A DNA stretch of 64,000 nucleotides, from assembly GCF_000208865.1 (NCBI RefSeq), contig NC_018390.1, positions 2,342,790 through 2,406,789 on the forward strand, in the 5' to 3' direction. Positions 1-15,000 of the stretch are shown here, piece after piece (the stretch's first letter is position 1; every line of letters starts with the position of its first letter). Source of the stretch: Neospora caninum Liverpool (taxonomy: Eukaryota > Apicomplexa > Conoidasida > Eucoccidiorida > Sarcocystidae). Below the pieces are notes generated by a model. The model had not been told where the DNA came from, did not search any database, and worked only from the letters and a program-made list of their open reading frames with translations. Both the position numbers and the translations under genes were made by a program.

Positions 1-3000
1 TTCCTTCGTGTGACATGTCCCCTAGCGAACCGCGTCTCCTCTTTCGTGGTGTCGCGCTCACTTATCGCAGGTGCGTCCCTGCGGATCCTCGAGCCGCTTC
101 ACCTTCATGCGGCTTCAGGATCCGTTCGGCTTCGACAGCAAAGCGTCCTCGCCTTTTCGTCGCCAGAGGGCGTCCCATCGCTCTCAGGCGCCGCTGCGCG
201 TAGTGAAGGCAGAGCCTCGGACGCGCCCCCAGCTCCCCAAGAGAGACCGGAGCGACGCGGCACACCCAGCCACGCATTCGTTTCATCGTCGCCCTCGCTG
301 ACGCCTGGCCCTCGTTCCTCGCCTTCTGTCTCTGCTTCAGAGAGTTTGTCTCCGCCTCCGGTCCCTACGTTCCCCATTCTTTCCGCTTCGGGTTCTGTGC
401 AGATCGACGCGAACGCCTCAGTCCTGTTTTCTTCGTCCCTGCCGCCAACGACTGATCCGTCTCTAATCTCCTCGTCCCCGTTTCCCTCTTCTGTCTCGTC
501 CTCCTTCCCCCTTCTCCCTGCGCCGCTCCTGGCGCGGCCGTCGCCTGCCGGCGCTGTGCTCTCTGAGGGCGAGATTCTGCTTCACGGCTCGCTGCGTGCA
601 GCCCTGCCCATTGCTGCCTCTTCGCCTTCTGCGTCGGTTTCTTCGGCCGCTTCGCCACAGTCTCGAGCGGCGGCAAGCGCGTTCTTCTCTCTCCCGACGC
701 CGCCCGTTGTAGTGTTTGGACAGCAAGGCCTGACGGTTGGCGAGGAGACGCCGCGTCTTCAGAACCTCATTCTGTTTAGCGACGGCCTAATCAAGATACA
801 CAGTCGGGCGGAGAGCGCGAGCGAGGAAGCAGAGGAACAACGCTGCGATCTCCACGCCCACGCGCAACCTGCACGACCTTGTGGAGCCCTCAGACATTTC
901 CAGACGGCGTTTCTGTCTCCCGCGGTGGCGGCGCTGAGGACGATTGCAGAGGAGGAGGAGACCCGCGAAAAACGGAAAGGCGAGACGGCGCGAGAGGCGA
1001 AGCGAAGGAGAAACGAGGAGACGAAGACGGGCGGCAGGCGCAATGCGCGAGACAAAGAGTCAGGGCAAGAGCCCACAGGGAGGCGCCCGCAGCACGAGAT
1101 CGAGAAGGATCCTGAAGCCGAGCCGATGGCGCAGGACGCGGAACCGCCAGACGCATCCGCCTCTCTTTCCTCAGAAGCTGCGAGGGCCCAAAAAACAAAC
1201 CGTGCTCTTGGGCATGACGGGAAGCGTCTCGTTCCCCTGCAGCCCGATGAGGAAACCCCCGCCGTGTCTCGCTTCTCTGGTCCCGTCTCCCTCCCCGAAA
1301 AACGGGCGCAACGCGACAGGAAGGACGAGAAGCATCGCGGAGCAGCGACGGAGGAAGGAAAAGGTGAAGAATCGCAGAGACACACGAGTGAAGGACGGGG
1401 CCGGAGAGAAGAACTGCTCTGGGTACGCGGACAGCAACGGCTGGTAGAACTCACGTGGCGCGTCGCTGTTCGTCGGTTTCACTCGCGTGGGCCAAGCGGC
1501 AAAGCTGAAGAGGACGATGGCCGAGAAGAGACAGGACGGGGGCGCGCGGGCGTCGGCGCTCGACCAGAAGGATCCCCGCAACTTTCGCTTCTGGGCGGGT
1601 GCACCACGAAGGGCCACAGTGCTCACCGCGGCCCGTCAGCGAAGGCGGAAGACACCGAAGTGAGCAGAGGCGGGGAGCGGGAGGGGCAAGAAGACAAAAA
1701 GGAGGCTCCAGAATCTAGGGGCGTGGTAGGAAAGCGATTGCCGGAAGAAACAGAGGCCAGCGCGTTGGAAGAAGAGAGACGAGAAGAAAGTGCGGCACGG
1801 AACGCCTGTCAGGGTGAAGATCCCCGAGAACAGAAGGAAAACGAATGGCCGCACGAAGAAGCGCAGCGAGGAGATACACAGGACGCGAAGGAAGGAACGG
1901 AACGACGGGACGGCGACGACAAACAGAGCATAACGCACGCGGACGTGAGAGGTGGGCAAGAGAACCGAGTCGGGCCGGAGGAGGCGACGAACGCCTCGAC
2001 AGTACAGAATGAGGCAGAGGAGGAGAATAATGACATGGAGACGAAAACGAATAGGAACCCGACAGCTGGCGGCGGCGCCTCAACGTGTCAGCCCACCCAC
2101 GGAGGAAGGCTGCCGATGGCCCTAAAAGAAGATTCTCACGTGACCGATTCTGGCGACGAGGAAAATCAAACAGGTTCCAGCGCAGGGTTGCGCGACATGC
2201 CGCCAGAGAGTGCAGGGGGGTCTGCAGGCAAGAGCCAGGAAGCGAACAAAGTGAAACACGAAGCGAACACGCCTGATAGAGGAGCGGACCGTCCGACGCC
2301 TGTCCGCGCGGAAGGCGACAGCGCCACGCCAGCGCCGCAAGCTGCAGGGACTAGGCGGCGGGAGAACGATGACGACGCGGGCGACCTTGGTTCCGAACAT
2401 GAAGACAAAATGGTGGGAACGAGCAACGGGAGACGAGTTGAGGCGAACACTCACTGGAGCGAGACTCCCACACCGACGCGCCTGGGCAGCGAACATAGCG
2501 TCGCAATCCAAAGCGAGATCGACGCAGTTCTTCCTCGCGGCGACGCGTGCAGTTCCAAGCCTCTGGAGTCGCTGTGGCGAATTCGAACGCTCGCTCGCAG
2601 AGAGCAAGCAGAGTCCAGTCGACGCCAATGTGTGCAGGACGAGCGCGGCAACGGCCCCTCGGAAATCAAGTCGGTAGAGTTCTGGGGACTCGTCGAATCC
2701 TTGAATGCGGCGGGTGCGCCCCGATTTGCGCCGCCGCCCCTGATCGAACTTCTTGCCTCGGTCGAGGTTGAGCCGGGAACAGCCGAGGGCCGAGACTCTA
2801 CGCTCGGGTTGTCTAGCTTCTCGGAGTCCTTGGCGGCTCCAGCCGCGCACCAAGGCTCTCCATCGCCCAGCGCTGAAGCACCGGCAGGCGCGTCCGGCTC
2901 CCAGGCTTCACCTCGCGTAGCCTTTCGCCGTTCGCGTGAAGCGGTTCCGCTTCTGCGTCCTTTTCTCCCTTCTCTGCCTTCTTGGCCTTCGCCCGCTGCG

Positions 3001-6000
3001 CCGCAGATTTCGCACACTTTCCACTCTCGCAGCCAAGGCGCTTCCCGGGTTCGCCCCCCTGTGCCTGAGGGCTACCCGTTCTCGTCCACGTTTTTCGCCC
3101 CTCTTCTGACGGCGGCCTGGTTGAGCAGTGCGGAACGGCGGTACCTGAAATCGGAACAACGAAGAGACGCCAGAGGCGAGCATGCGGCGGGCGCAAGGAT
3201 CGTCGCCGCCAAACAACGCATGGGCGAAGAGATAGCGGGCGAGGCGGCAGCAAGGACCGTAGACGGTCGCTCAGTCGCGTCAGTTCGTGCTCAGCGCCGC
3301 GCCGCCTCGCCCGCGGGGAACCGCGGCGGGGCAGCAGAGAGAGTGGCGATGCAGCCTCCGAAGACGAGGAGCTCTAACGACAGACCAGACAAGAACGGTA
3401 GCGACGGGGAGAACGGTCGCCGCCAGAGGCGAGGACACGAAATTCCAGGGATTAAGGCGGCGGTCGAGGGACTGCTCGATGGCCTCTCCTTTGGAAGGCC
3501 CTCGTGGTACGCTGCCGGAGGGCGAGGCGATTTCCAAATTGATGGAGCGGACCGAGACAGCAGACGCAAGGGTAGCAGTGAGGGGGTTCTCAAATCTGCA
3601 ACTCATGACGACCAGGAAGAGGAGCGTCAAACGGCGCACGAGGAACGCGAGGAAGCGGGACAGAAAGAGAGAGTGCAGACAAAACCCCACGCCGAGGAAA
3701 CGGTTGCCGAAGCAGGCAAAGAAAGTGGCGAGGGGACTCGACTCGCCAGGCCAGAGAAACACACTGTGGCAGTCCGACACCACAGCGGCGCAGAAGCGAA
3801 AAGAGGCGGAGAGACACCAGACGACGGCGACCTCGCACTGAGTCTGTTGATGGCCTCCCCTCTCCTACCGAGAAACTCACCGGCGCCAACATACGCCCCA
3901 GACACAACTGACGGCGACGCTAGCCACCAGGCACGTGCAGACACTTCTCACGCCCTACAGCAGTTCCCCGCGTCGGCAGGAAACCAGCAAGAGCCGCCCC
4001 CTCAATTCCTCTCACCCTATTCGGCTTCCCCTCGCTTTACTTCGTCTGCTGCGTTTTCAGCGTCCCTGGTGTCATCGCTAAAGGCTGTGAAGAATATGAG
4101 AAATGCAGCCGTCTTCTCAGCTCCTTGGCAAGTGCCTGTTGCTTCCTCGCCCCATGGCAGCCTCGAACTTCCCTTTGACGTCCGAGTGTACGGACAACGC
4201 GGCGTCGTCGTTGCCGAAAACAGTCGCGTGAGTGGCGCTGCCATCCTCCTGTGCGGAGGAACTGGGGCCGTGCAAATCGAAGGGAAAGTTACGGCGCGCG
4301 GTCGAGGATGCAAGGCAGGAGAAGGTGAGTGACAGAGACCCTGTCGCGCGCTTTTGCTTCCTTGGCAGAGGCATACCCCCAGCCTGTGTAGCCGAGAAGC
4401 CCGCGCATGCAGTACTTAAAAAAAACGGACTCTCGCGAATGGAACTTCCATTCGCAGGCGTATGTCCAGAAGGCATGTGGCTTCACTTGAAGGCAGCTTT
4501 TCGTGTCCCACAACAGAACCTAAGACGCCGCGCGCTTTACGGATAAAACTTGAGACCGCGTCCCTTGGCTTTCGCGCGCCTCGGGACGAATGCGACGGAC
4601 GCAGCGGTCTTTTCCTTCTGTCACATTTTGTTCCGAGGCATGAGTGAAAAAAAAAAAACGGACCAGTGGGAGAATGTGAGGAGCAGCGGCGTGCATCGCG
4701 GGCGCAGGACATCACACTGACCTCGAATCGCCTTCTCCGGCAACAGCCTCACGGTCGCCTTTTGTCTGTGCGGTTTCAGTCATGTGGAAAGATGGAATAA
4801 AGGCTCCGCTGCAGCGTCGCTCTGACGTGTCTGGGGCTCTTTCCGAGGCTATGCAATTGTGTGATGTAGCGATGTGAGCGCTCGGAGGCACGCCTCCGCG
4901 AGCGTTGCTGACCGGCAACCCCTTCTTGGCCGCCTCTGTCTCAGCATCCTTGTTCATTTGTGACTCATCCCTCGTCTCCTCTGTCTGTTAGGGTCTGGAG
5001 CCGGACGTGGCCACGAGGCGTCCGCCGCGTATTCTGCGAACCAGCAGTCGCCGCCGTCGGGTTCGATCGTCGCCGAGAGCAAAGCAGAGCTCGTCGCGGG
5101 CTCAGCGCCAACCATGGAAGGCTCCGACGCGAGCGCAGGCACTCTTTCTTCTCATCAACGGCACGAACCTGCGACGCCAGAGCAGACTACGGGGCCGGAT
5201 GAAGCTGCATTACCCTCCTCCTCTGCTGCGTCTTCTCCCTCCTCGTCCCATGCTTTCTGCGGGGCGGGGGGCGGTGGCCATGTTGGGCGAGGAGGGGACG
5301 GCGTCGACCCTCGCACAGGGCGGCCTTGTGTGGGAACTGGAGGAGTCTCTTATGATGTTATCGCGAATGCATTGCCTCTCTCTCGCGGCGGGTCTGAACG
5401 TGGAGACAAAATCGGGGTGAAGCAGGCCTCGGCAGCGGAGCACCTGGCCTCTGACGCTACGGTCTCGCACAACGCTTCACTTCCTGTGCAGAGTGGAGAC
5501 GGGTGGCATCTTGTAGGGCCCAGAGAGCCGCCTGGCAACGGGACTGGAACGGTCGGAGACACCAAGCAGCGGGGGAACGCAGACAGTGTGAGGACGCCAT
5601 CACCGCGTGCGGTGAGCGAACCCAGGAGTACGAAGGCGTCCTCGCCCTCTTTCGCCGATCAAGGGAGGGGTGACGGCCCCACGCCAGCTGACCCCGCCAG
5701 GTCAGAGACTCCCGGATCCGATGCGTTTCAGCAGGAGGCAAAGCCTGCGACAAAGGGGAGCGGGGAGTTAGCTTCTGTGGGAGACGCCCTAGGGCCAGCG
5801 GCGGCTGTTCCGCTCCGCAGTTTGTCGTCTCCAGCGCGGTTCCTGGAGACAAGCCTCCCGACCACGAGTGCGTCGGGCGGTGGAGGAGACACCCGCCGCG
5901 CAGGCGCAGGAGGCGGCCTCGTCTGGTTGGAAGCCTTCGTGGTAGATGTGAGGGGCGTTGTCGACGCGGACGGCGGGGATGCGGAGGCGATGCAAGATGT

Positions 6001-9000
6001 CCCCGTGGACGACTCTGTGCGGCGTGCTCTGCTCGAAGAGGAGCAGCAGAAGAAAACCGAACGGCAGAACAAAGAGGCGCCAGAGGCGATCGAACGGGCG
6101 GAAGTCGCTTGCAGGCGAGAGCACTGCCATGGGCGTTCTCTGCGACGACAGCGGCGGCCGGGGATCGCCGGGCATCCCCCGCAGCGAGGGCAGGAGGTGT
6201 GGTACTATCACACTCTGGGTGGCGTCGTACCAGACGCGGCTTCTCGGTGGGCGGTTCCCCAAGAGACACAGGAGAACGGCAGGAGACACATGGGCGAGGG
6301 AAGCGAGCAGCACTGCATGAGGGACGCGAGACAGAGGGAAGGCGACGCTGTCCTGATAGGGCAGTCTGCGGAAGTCGCGCAGAAGCGCAAGAGGTCAACG
6401 GGGAGAAGGACGAACGCAGGGGAAGGTAGCGTAGCAGCAGAGACAATGGGAGACGCGGTTCGTCGACACCAGACAGGGGACAGAGAACGGCAGGCAACCA
6501 TGGAAGAAGGGAACGTCTGTTCTGAATCGCAGGCAGAGAGACGCAGCGGCCGGGGGGTGTCTGTCACCGCTGGAGCACCACGCTGGGGCGCCTCAGACTA
6601 CGGCGCTCGCTCCTCGAGACACACCGGGGGCAATGAAGAATCAACACCGTCTTCGTCTCTAGCTCTCTTCAGAGCAAAAGGGGAGGGGCCGTCTGTTCTC
6701 AGGTCACGGCGGCACGTCAGCTGGGTTCCACGTCGCCTCTCGAGAGAGGCTGGGAAACCCAGGATGCGATCCTGTGGAAAACATGTTTCCCAAGCTGGCC
6801 GCGCCGAACCAGGCGTCGGGCGGTCGCAACATTCCCCGCGAGTTGCGCCGGCAGCTTGGGCTGAACGCACGGGGCCTGCGAGGCCGGATGGCGACGCAGA
6901 GGCGTTGGCCGTCAAGCAGTGGGGACACGCAGAAGGCTCTGTTGACGCGCAACCGCCGCAACGGGTTCCACCCCTCGCTCAACGTGAGGAAACGCCTGCC
7001 GCGAACGAAAGAAGTGCAGCGACGGCTTACCTCGCGACTGTTCTTGTCGATCCGAGCCAGGCAGGCCAAGGTGGAGGCGCTGGCGGCAGCATCATTTTGC
7101 GGACCTTCGCCCTCAAGGGGTCGGGCCTTCTGTCGGCGAGGGGAGGGAAGGGCGGGCGGTGCACAGGCGGCGGAGGCGGTGGAGGTGTGGTCGGGATCGA
7201 CTGGTTTCTCGCGGATGCCGAGCGGTCGGAGGCGGAACTGCACTGGAGCGGAGCGACGCTTTCACCTGACGCAGGAGCCGGCGGGGGCACGAAGACAGCC
7301 GCAACCGGAGGCAGAGAAGCGAGCTCTTTTAAGGATCTTAAAAGAGGCAGAGCCGCGCCGAGGGCTAAGCGAAGGGAGAACCAGGAGCCTAGCGAGGAGG
7401 ACGAAGCGCCACGCCAGAGAACCTGCAAAGGCCACCGTCGGAAGGATGAAGCCGGCGTGGAACCGAATGAGAGTGGAGGCTTTGTGAGCTCAGCGTCCGA
7501 GGCGGAGCGCCCAGAGGAAGCAGGAGGTGACGAGTGCTGCTCTGCTGATCAGAGGCCTTCGCGTCCTGGCACTCGACGAACGCTGAGCGACGCCGACGGC
7601 GACTTGGGGCACGCGCGCACCTCGAGCCTTTCGGCCCAACAGCAGCTTTCCGGGTTCCCTCCGGCTTCAGGCGATGTCGATACCAGAGCCCTGGCAGAGT
7701 CTGCAACGTACCCTGCAGGGACCGAGCCGGCGTTGCTTCCTTCACCCCTGCCTCCTCCCCTGTTCGATCCGTCGGCGCGAGACCTCAGCGAGGAAATCCT
7801 GGGAATCGCACAGCGCTACCCTCCCCTCGTTTCTCCCGAGGCTCTTCTCGAGGAGCTCGGGGCCTTCCCGTTGCAGTTTGCCGCGCGGTTCACCGGCCGC
7901 GTCGATGTCTCGGGAGGCGCTTCCGACAGCTCCCAAGTGTGCGAACTCTTGCGGCTTCCTGCGGGGTTCAAAGGCTTTGGTGGACAAGTCGTCGCTCTCC
8001 CCTCCCTCAGCGGCGAACCGACGTCCTGTCCTCCGGGCCGCGCAGGCTGGCAGTGCGTGCCATGCCCTATCGGCTTTTTTCAGCTTCCAGGCGAAGGGTT
8101 TTGTCGCGCTTGCGCCAACAGGCCAGAGGAGACCAGTGTGTATGTCCAGGAGGCGTCGCTCGTCGTTCGATCTGTCGCGAGTCCCCGCTGCCCCTATGCG
8201 TGCCTTGCTGGATTCCCAGATGTGTCCATCAATCCTCGCTGTCTTCCCCCGATTCTGTTCCTTGCGGACACCTTCCGAGCAAACACAGGAGGCTTTGTTC
8301 TGCTTCTTTGCCTCTTGTTCCTGAGCGTGGCCGTCCTTGCGAAAGTGGCGGATCTGCTCGAGTGGGAGTCCGACCTCGACACGCAGTTCGAGGCAGTTCC
8401 AGGTGTGGACGCACCTCTGTCCTTCGGCCTGCAGGCGAGCGATCCAGAACCAACCACCCTTCCCAGCGGCCCAACCTTCAGCAGAAAACCATCGCCTGGA
8501 TCCTCCTCTTTCCTCTCTTCTCAAAGTTATGTCTCCGCAAGCGATGGCGGACCCAGTCCAGCGGTGCACGCTGCGCTCGGGAACGGATCTGTTCATGGAG
8601 CGACGTTTGCAGGGAGCGGGAACGGCGGCTCGCCCGCCAGCTCTGCAGGACAGGCTGCGCCTCCGGGCGTGCTACGGAAAGCCGTTCAAGAGCGCCGCAG
8701 CGTCAGAATGTCTCGACCGTATCTGACGATGGAGGACCTCCCCTATCACGTCCAGCGCATCGTCCTCTTTGGGTCAAATACCCCAACAGACCCCTGGGGG
8801 CTCGACGCAGCACCGCCTCCCTATTTGTTGCCCCTCGTTGTTCCCGAGCGCTACGCCGCTTTCGCGTGCCAGGCGAATCGACTCTGTTCGTACAGTCGCG
8901 GCTTTCTTCTCGTCTACAACATCTTGAGAGCAACGTATCTGCCCGCTGCGTCTCTCCTTCTCCAGGCCGCCAGGCAGCGCCGGGTCGCGCGTCTTGTTTC

Positions 9001-12000
9001 CTTCATCCTCTCACTGGACAATGCGAGCTTCCCGAGAGACGCTCGAGGTCTGGCCCTTTCCGCGTCTTCTACTAACCACGCGTCGGAGGGCCCTTCGCCC
9101 GCTGTATTCTGGCGATCGATTCGAGCCCGTGAACTTTCCTTTGGAATCAAGATAACTGTTAGTCCCGGAATGGATGTGTGCTGCTTGGATGTCCTCGACT
9201 TTGACAGAAACCCCTTCGACTACCACATTTATCCCCATAGCCCTATGGTGATCCTCCGCAGCGACATCCAGCTTCTCGCCCCTCATGGTCCAGGTGCGGA
9301 GAGGCATGCAGCCGCTGCAGTCCGCTCCGCGTCATCAACGTTAAATATAGGAGAAACCCGTAGGTCGGACTGGTTTCAGTCCTCGCCTGCCGGCGCGTTA
9401 CTTCACCACGACAGAAGCGATGGCTTCCTTGGAAGGTGCCGGCGGATATTGTGGTGGCGTTCTCAACGCGATGGAGAGATTGGCGGGAAGGATTCAGAAG
9501 CGATTGCTGGCAGCGCCCGAAGCGCGAGCAGCCGAAGGGGGCCGGGGAGCGGGGGACCGGGCGACAATGCAAGGAAGCAGGGGGGGGGAACAGCGGCGAG
9601 GAGAATGCGCCACGAGGGCAGAAGGCGATGCAGTCCGTTTATCGAAGCGCTGCAGCAGATTATAGGCTACGACGAGTCGAGGATTCTGTTTGAATTCTTT
9701 CGACGAAAAGCCGCTCAAGTGGCAGAGCCAGACCTCACGGAGGCGGTTCATGTTTCAGCAGCGCTGAATCTGCGTCTAGCCGACTTCGGCAGCGATACTT
9801 CAAATCCACACGGCTCGTCCTTCGGCCGGACTCGGGCAGTCGACACTGACAATCAGGATGCTTTCTATTGGAGAGACAACATGCGGCGCGAGCGCGAGGA
9901 AGACAGCAGGGACGCTTTATGTGGAACGTGTGGCAATCGGTTACTTGTCTCGCCGTGTGGTGACTCAAAACTGGAGGGCGGAAAATGTGTGCCGCCAGCT
10001 CCCCAAGCGTATCCATGGCATTTGCACTCCACTGTCCACGACCGGCATGCAGACTCATCCTTAGGGTCTTCCGCCTCTCTAAACGCTACGCGAGAGGACA
10101 CGCACGGCCGAGGCAATATGTCGCGATGGACGGGGAATCTCTCGGGAGATCCAGAGGAACTTCTTCTCTGGCGTCTCTCGTCAGGCGTAGCCAGTGTCAT
10201 CGAGCTGTCCGATGGCGTTCAGCGGCTCAGTGCGCAACTCCTCCGGCCGCACCGGCTCCAAGCGTCAGTCTGCATTTTTCCTATTGAAGGGTTTGTCACC
10301 CTGGGTGATCGCCTGCAGCGCCTGGCGCTTCTCCCCTCTGTGTCTTCTGGTGGTTATGGCGTTGCCAATGCTCGTTTGTGTTCGCAAATTGACCGGGGCT
10401 CCGAGCGGGTCCATTCTGAGTCCGCGAGCTGTTCTCGAGCAATTCCAGTTGTCGTCCCCTCCTCGGACCACCCGCGCATGTCGCACACGCCTGCGCAGTT
10501 CTCTCCCGCCCTCGCGCCTCCTTGGCCGTCGCATGCAGAGACCCCAGACGAAGGACTGTGCACATCGCCGGTCCATTATCAGAGCCGGCAAGACGAAAGA
10601 AAGGGAGCGAAAATGTTTCATGTTTCCCCTTCCTTGTCGATATCCCCCACGCCTCAGGACGCCTTAAGGACTCCTACGCCGGCGACCGCCGGGGCGGGCC
10701 CTGTGCGAAGCGCAACAGGGCGTAGTGAACTTCTTCGCACCAGCAGGACGAGCAGTTGTAGCGAGGATTCGGTCGACTCTCCTGCGTCGTCGAGCTTCGC
10801 CATCCCCTGGACAGGAAGTCCGCCGCCATTCAATGTCTCGGGTGCATCTTCGTCAGCCGCCGATCTCGAAGGAGGCAAACGATGCGATCGCCCGACCCTC
10901 TCCGGATTCGGAGAACTCGCGCGTTTGTTGTCGTTCTCTCCCCCGCGCCACCCGCCGTCACGAACTGGTTTCGCTACGGATTCCTCTGGAAGTTCTGAGG
11001 ACTCTCGATTCCCCTATCCTCTTGGCCTCCCCTCCCCAGCTTCTTATCACATGGCAGCATCGGAAGCCGCTCACAGGGACGTGCGGAGTGCATGCCCTCT
11101 GGTTGCCTCGCGAGGGGCGCCGAGCCAAAACAGTCCTCCGCAGCTGAACCACTACAAGCTTGTGTCCGGCTACCGAGAATTCCCGGAGATGGTTTATTCT
11201 GCTGGAGGCGGGGATATGACCGCAGCACTGTCGGCGTCGTGGCTGCCGTCGTGGCCTTCCGCGCGTCCCACAGCCGTAAGTCCTCCGCAGGGGACGTCTT
11301 CCCCGCCCAAGCACACGCCGGCTCCATCTCCTCTTGTGCCTCTGGCTGGCTGCATGAGAGCATGCGACATCGGTTCGCTGAACGCTTCCGGGATTCTTCA
11401 AGTGCGACGCATGCGGCAGCATGTGCTCGCCCTCATCATTACTGAACTGCCTCTGTCTCCTCACTTCTCGATGGGCTTCGAAGACGCGAACAGGCGGGAC
11501 GAGGCGGGAACGCCGAACCTGCCCCCCCTTGCAGCTCCACTGTCGTCAGCGGCTCTGACTTCGCCTCTCGATCCTACCCGCCTCCACCCGTCGAACGTAC
11601 CTGCAAATGCGTATGTGTCTCCATCCTCGCAAAGTGCAACCGTTGGGGGAACTGCCGGTGGTCCGACGGGAAGTGGAGCGATCGTGAGTCCGAAGCCCTC
11701 ATGCGCCGATGCGCCTTCAGAACCGCGGAGGGGCGCGAGCACTCTCTCGGGAAGCAGCGTGCTCAGGCACAGTCCCGCCGCCGCTGGTGGCCCTTGTGTA
11801 CGGACGGCGGTGAGCCAGCCACTGTTAACGGAGGCCCTAGACCAGCCCGGAACTCTGCCTGCGCCGAGTGACAGCCCCGCGACATTGACCAAACGGGAGT
11901 TTGGAGCCTCGACGCAGGTGCAGAACTCGTCAGACGGTCCCGCTGAGCTGCGCGTCCAAGACCGGGAGTCGCCAGCACTGCGACAGGGCGCACCGCGACA

Positions 12001-15000
12001 TGGAACAGAACCGTGCAGGAGTCTCTTGACCCGCGCACGGCTTGGCACTCGGGCCAAGGTTCGGAACGACGGACTCAGCGACCGTGTAACCCGGCCAATC
12101 CAGGATGTCGCAGCTGCTGTCACACCGTCTCAGCCTTTTCCGTGTTGTACTGACGACACACGCGACGCCCGGGCGGCTAGCGGACACGTTGTGGAATCAT
12201 CGATTGCGGAGCCGGATGGGGCAGCCACAAGGGGGGAATCACGTATGGAGCAGACGCGACAGATGCGGTTCTCCGAGGCTACTCAAGGAGATGCATCGAT
12301 CGACCTCAAGACTCGCATGAACCACAGGCTTCGCTCCGACACCGTAGCAGATCTTCCGTCCCTCTCAGAGAAGGATTCGCACCCGGGGGCCCAGAGTGAA
12401 ACTCCCAATTCCGAGGCTCGAAGATACATGTACGAAGCGTTACCTGGACGAAGCAGCTTGGGCGCTGCCGCTACCCGCAGAGCGGTAGCCGCTGCTGCGA
12501 TTGGCGAGCTCCGGCGACGATTCATACAGCGCCTGGGAGGCGTGCAGGGATCACCAGAGCACGGGCCGTCGTCGAGATGTCCGGGGTCAACCCTAGCATC
12601 GACGATTGGCCACGACGCGCCACGCACAGCTCGAGCCCGCAACCACGCCGACCGGGGAGACCAACGATTCGACGACAGCTGGACAGAGTTTCTCAGTGGA
12701 GCCAACGGCGCTGCTAGGGGACGTGGCACTAGCAGTGACAAGAGAGACAGCGGGACCGATGGGCAGCGCGGGGCGCAGGGAGTACGCGTTATTCCGTATG
12801 TAGAGGAGGCTGCGGAGGGGGAGACGTCGACCGCGTTCGGCAGGTGGACAGAAAACGTAGCCGCTGCATTCAGGTGGAGGTTCTTGAAGAAACGCCGAAC
12901 CGCTATCAACTCGTAAGTACTGAGACGAGCCAAGCACCTAATGAGCGATGCACGACACAATGGATAATGCATCTTATCTTACAGCGACAGGGAGTCTCCG
13001 CTAAATGGCTGCAGGCATTAAACTGGCCGGTTTCTGCGCGTGTGAACGTGGTGGGTTTCTCCACGTAGTCTGCTCGTGTCCCGGAAACCAACGGTGTCTT
13101 CTATTAAAGCGGCTCCTCGATGTCTCGCGTTTCTCTGCAGGATTAGAAGAACTTCCTGTTTCCGTATGCGTTTCGTTTCGTGCACCTCTCACGTTCCGAT
13201 ACGGATTCGTAGACTTGGATAACCCAGTCGTCGAAAACTGTGAGTCTTTGCCTGTTGCCTGCGTTCACTCAGGAGGCTTACCTTTACAGTTTTCGCGAGT
13301 CTTTTCCTCTTGCATGGCGTCGCGATGTTGGTGCAGTACTACTCCATGTACCACGCCGCTCATCCCGCAGCTTCTTTCCTGTCTTCTTCAACCCAGAGCC
13401 CGGTCACCCCTCCCCTGCTCCCTGCAAACGCTCTGGTGCCTGTGCCGTTTCCGCTGTCACCGACAGTGGGCATCTCATCGTTCGGAGCTCTTCGGTCACC
13501 CTTTCCTGATAGCGTGCACTTTTACGTAGCGTTGCTGTTTCCCCCCTTTGTGGACGTCTTCACAATAATCTCTGGGTTGCTTTTCTTGGTATTGGCGAGC
13601 CCCAGTTACGGCGAGCTTTTCCTCATGTCGCTTCCGGCCTCGATACCTCGTCACGTTCTTGGTGAGCTAAAAACAAAGCCGCTGGATCATGAGCTGTCCC
13701 GCCGCATAGAAGCAGACATCCCTCACACTACCTTGTAGCTGCTGATACGAACGTGACCGGGCTGGTTTCTGCATGACCGTTGGAGGAGTATTTTGAATTG
13801 AGGCGTCGCGAGTTGTGTTCTGGAAGTCTTCTCGAAACCGACAACCTGCTGGAGGGACAGCGACTATGAGCGCGTATGTGTTCTTTAACAATTTGCTTCT
13901 CTTTCATTGCCGTTTATCTGTGTGTGTCCGGCTCCTGGTCCTGGTCAGGCTGTGCACTCCGCGTCTGGGAACAACCCCAGCAGAACTTCGCGGTCCTGAG
14001 CCTCCTTGAGCTCGCCTTTTTCGCAGTGCTGAAGGTCGCTCTCTCAGCTGCTGGTAAGTCTCAGGAGGATGCATGCATCTCGAGATTTAGCATTTCTGAG
14101 GTCGCTCTGAAGAGCAAGATTTAAACTGTAGCGAATGAAAATTTTCCGGTAGTGATGACAGGTTGAATTGTCTCTGAACAGCAACCTCTAATAGCGTGTA
14201 ATCTAGAGGGTTTTTCGTTTCTTGAGTAGACCCTTATCGTGCTATGCTCATCTACTGAAATGGCGACAGCGTTCAGGTTTCTCCTGTAGCAGAAGGAATA
14301 ACGCTCAGAAGCTCGTAGTCACTATTTCTGTGAAATCTATGCCTACGTCTGCTACCCTTTATTTGCCATTAAACCGTCGTCGAGGCTCACGCCTCCATTG
14401 GATCTGTATTGGAATTCATCTTGTGCATTTCGCGGAGTATATATGGAGTCAGTTGGAAACGCCTCCTCACTGAACTCATGAACAGGAAATAGAGCAAAGG
14501 AGATGAACGCGAGACGCGTGCGCTGCACAAAAAGCCCGAGGACAGGACTGTCCCCCCACCCGACTTTACTTTCATTTTGTACGTTTTGCTGAGCTTCCAT
14601 TTAGCTTGTGTGTTTTACTTGGTGTTGCTTTTGTGTATATCACATCGGCAGGAAGTCTGCATCTCGATAGTATGGAGCATCATCATCGGCTTTCGGAGGG
14701 CCTTTCGGCTGCAGATAGCGTGGAACATCTCGTTGAGGTAAGCGGCGCTGCCAAGGCACCGGCAGTCCATCGGATTATCTCTTCGTATGAGTAGCATGTG
14801 CGTTTCCAGATATAATTTAAAATTGTGATGCTCGAACATCCATAGATTTGTAGCTAGCCAGGTCCCCGTTCTCGATTTGTCGACGAGTGTGGAGGGCAAG
14901 CGTGGCGTATGCTCCGAATTGAATTATTCGAGCGCAGAAGCTACCTTGCCTTCAAACGCATGTGAAAGCCCTCGGTGACCACGTTAGCAGCTTTTGAACA

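Noticed and set aside
759..1454. 231-residue minus-strand frame
   Set aside because: Shadow of the charged linker of the giant plus-strand gene; low-complexity Ser/Arg/Cys.
5457..6497. 346-residue minus-strand frame
   Set aside because: It lies antisense within the giant plus-strand exon. GC-rich linkers there open several frames at once, and this one has no domain-like stretch.
7939..9075. 378-residue plus-strand frame
   Set aside because: It overlaps the cysteine cluster and membrane span of the true frame in another register and is Arg/Ser-rich noise.
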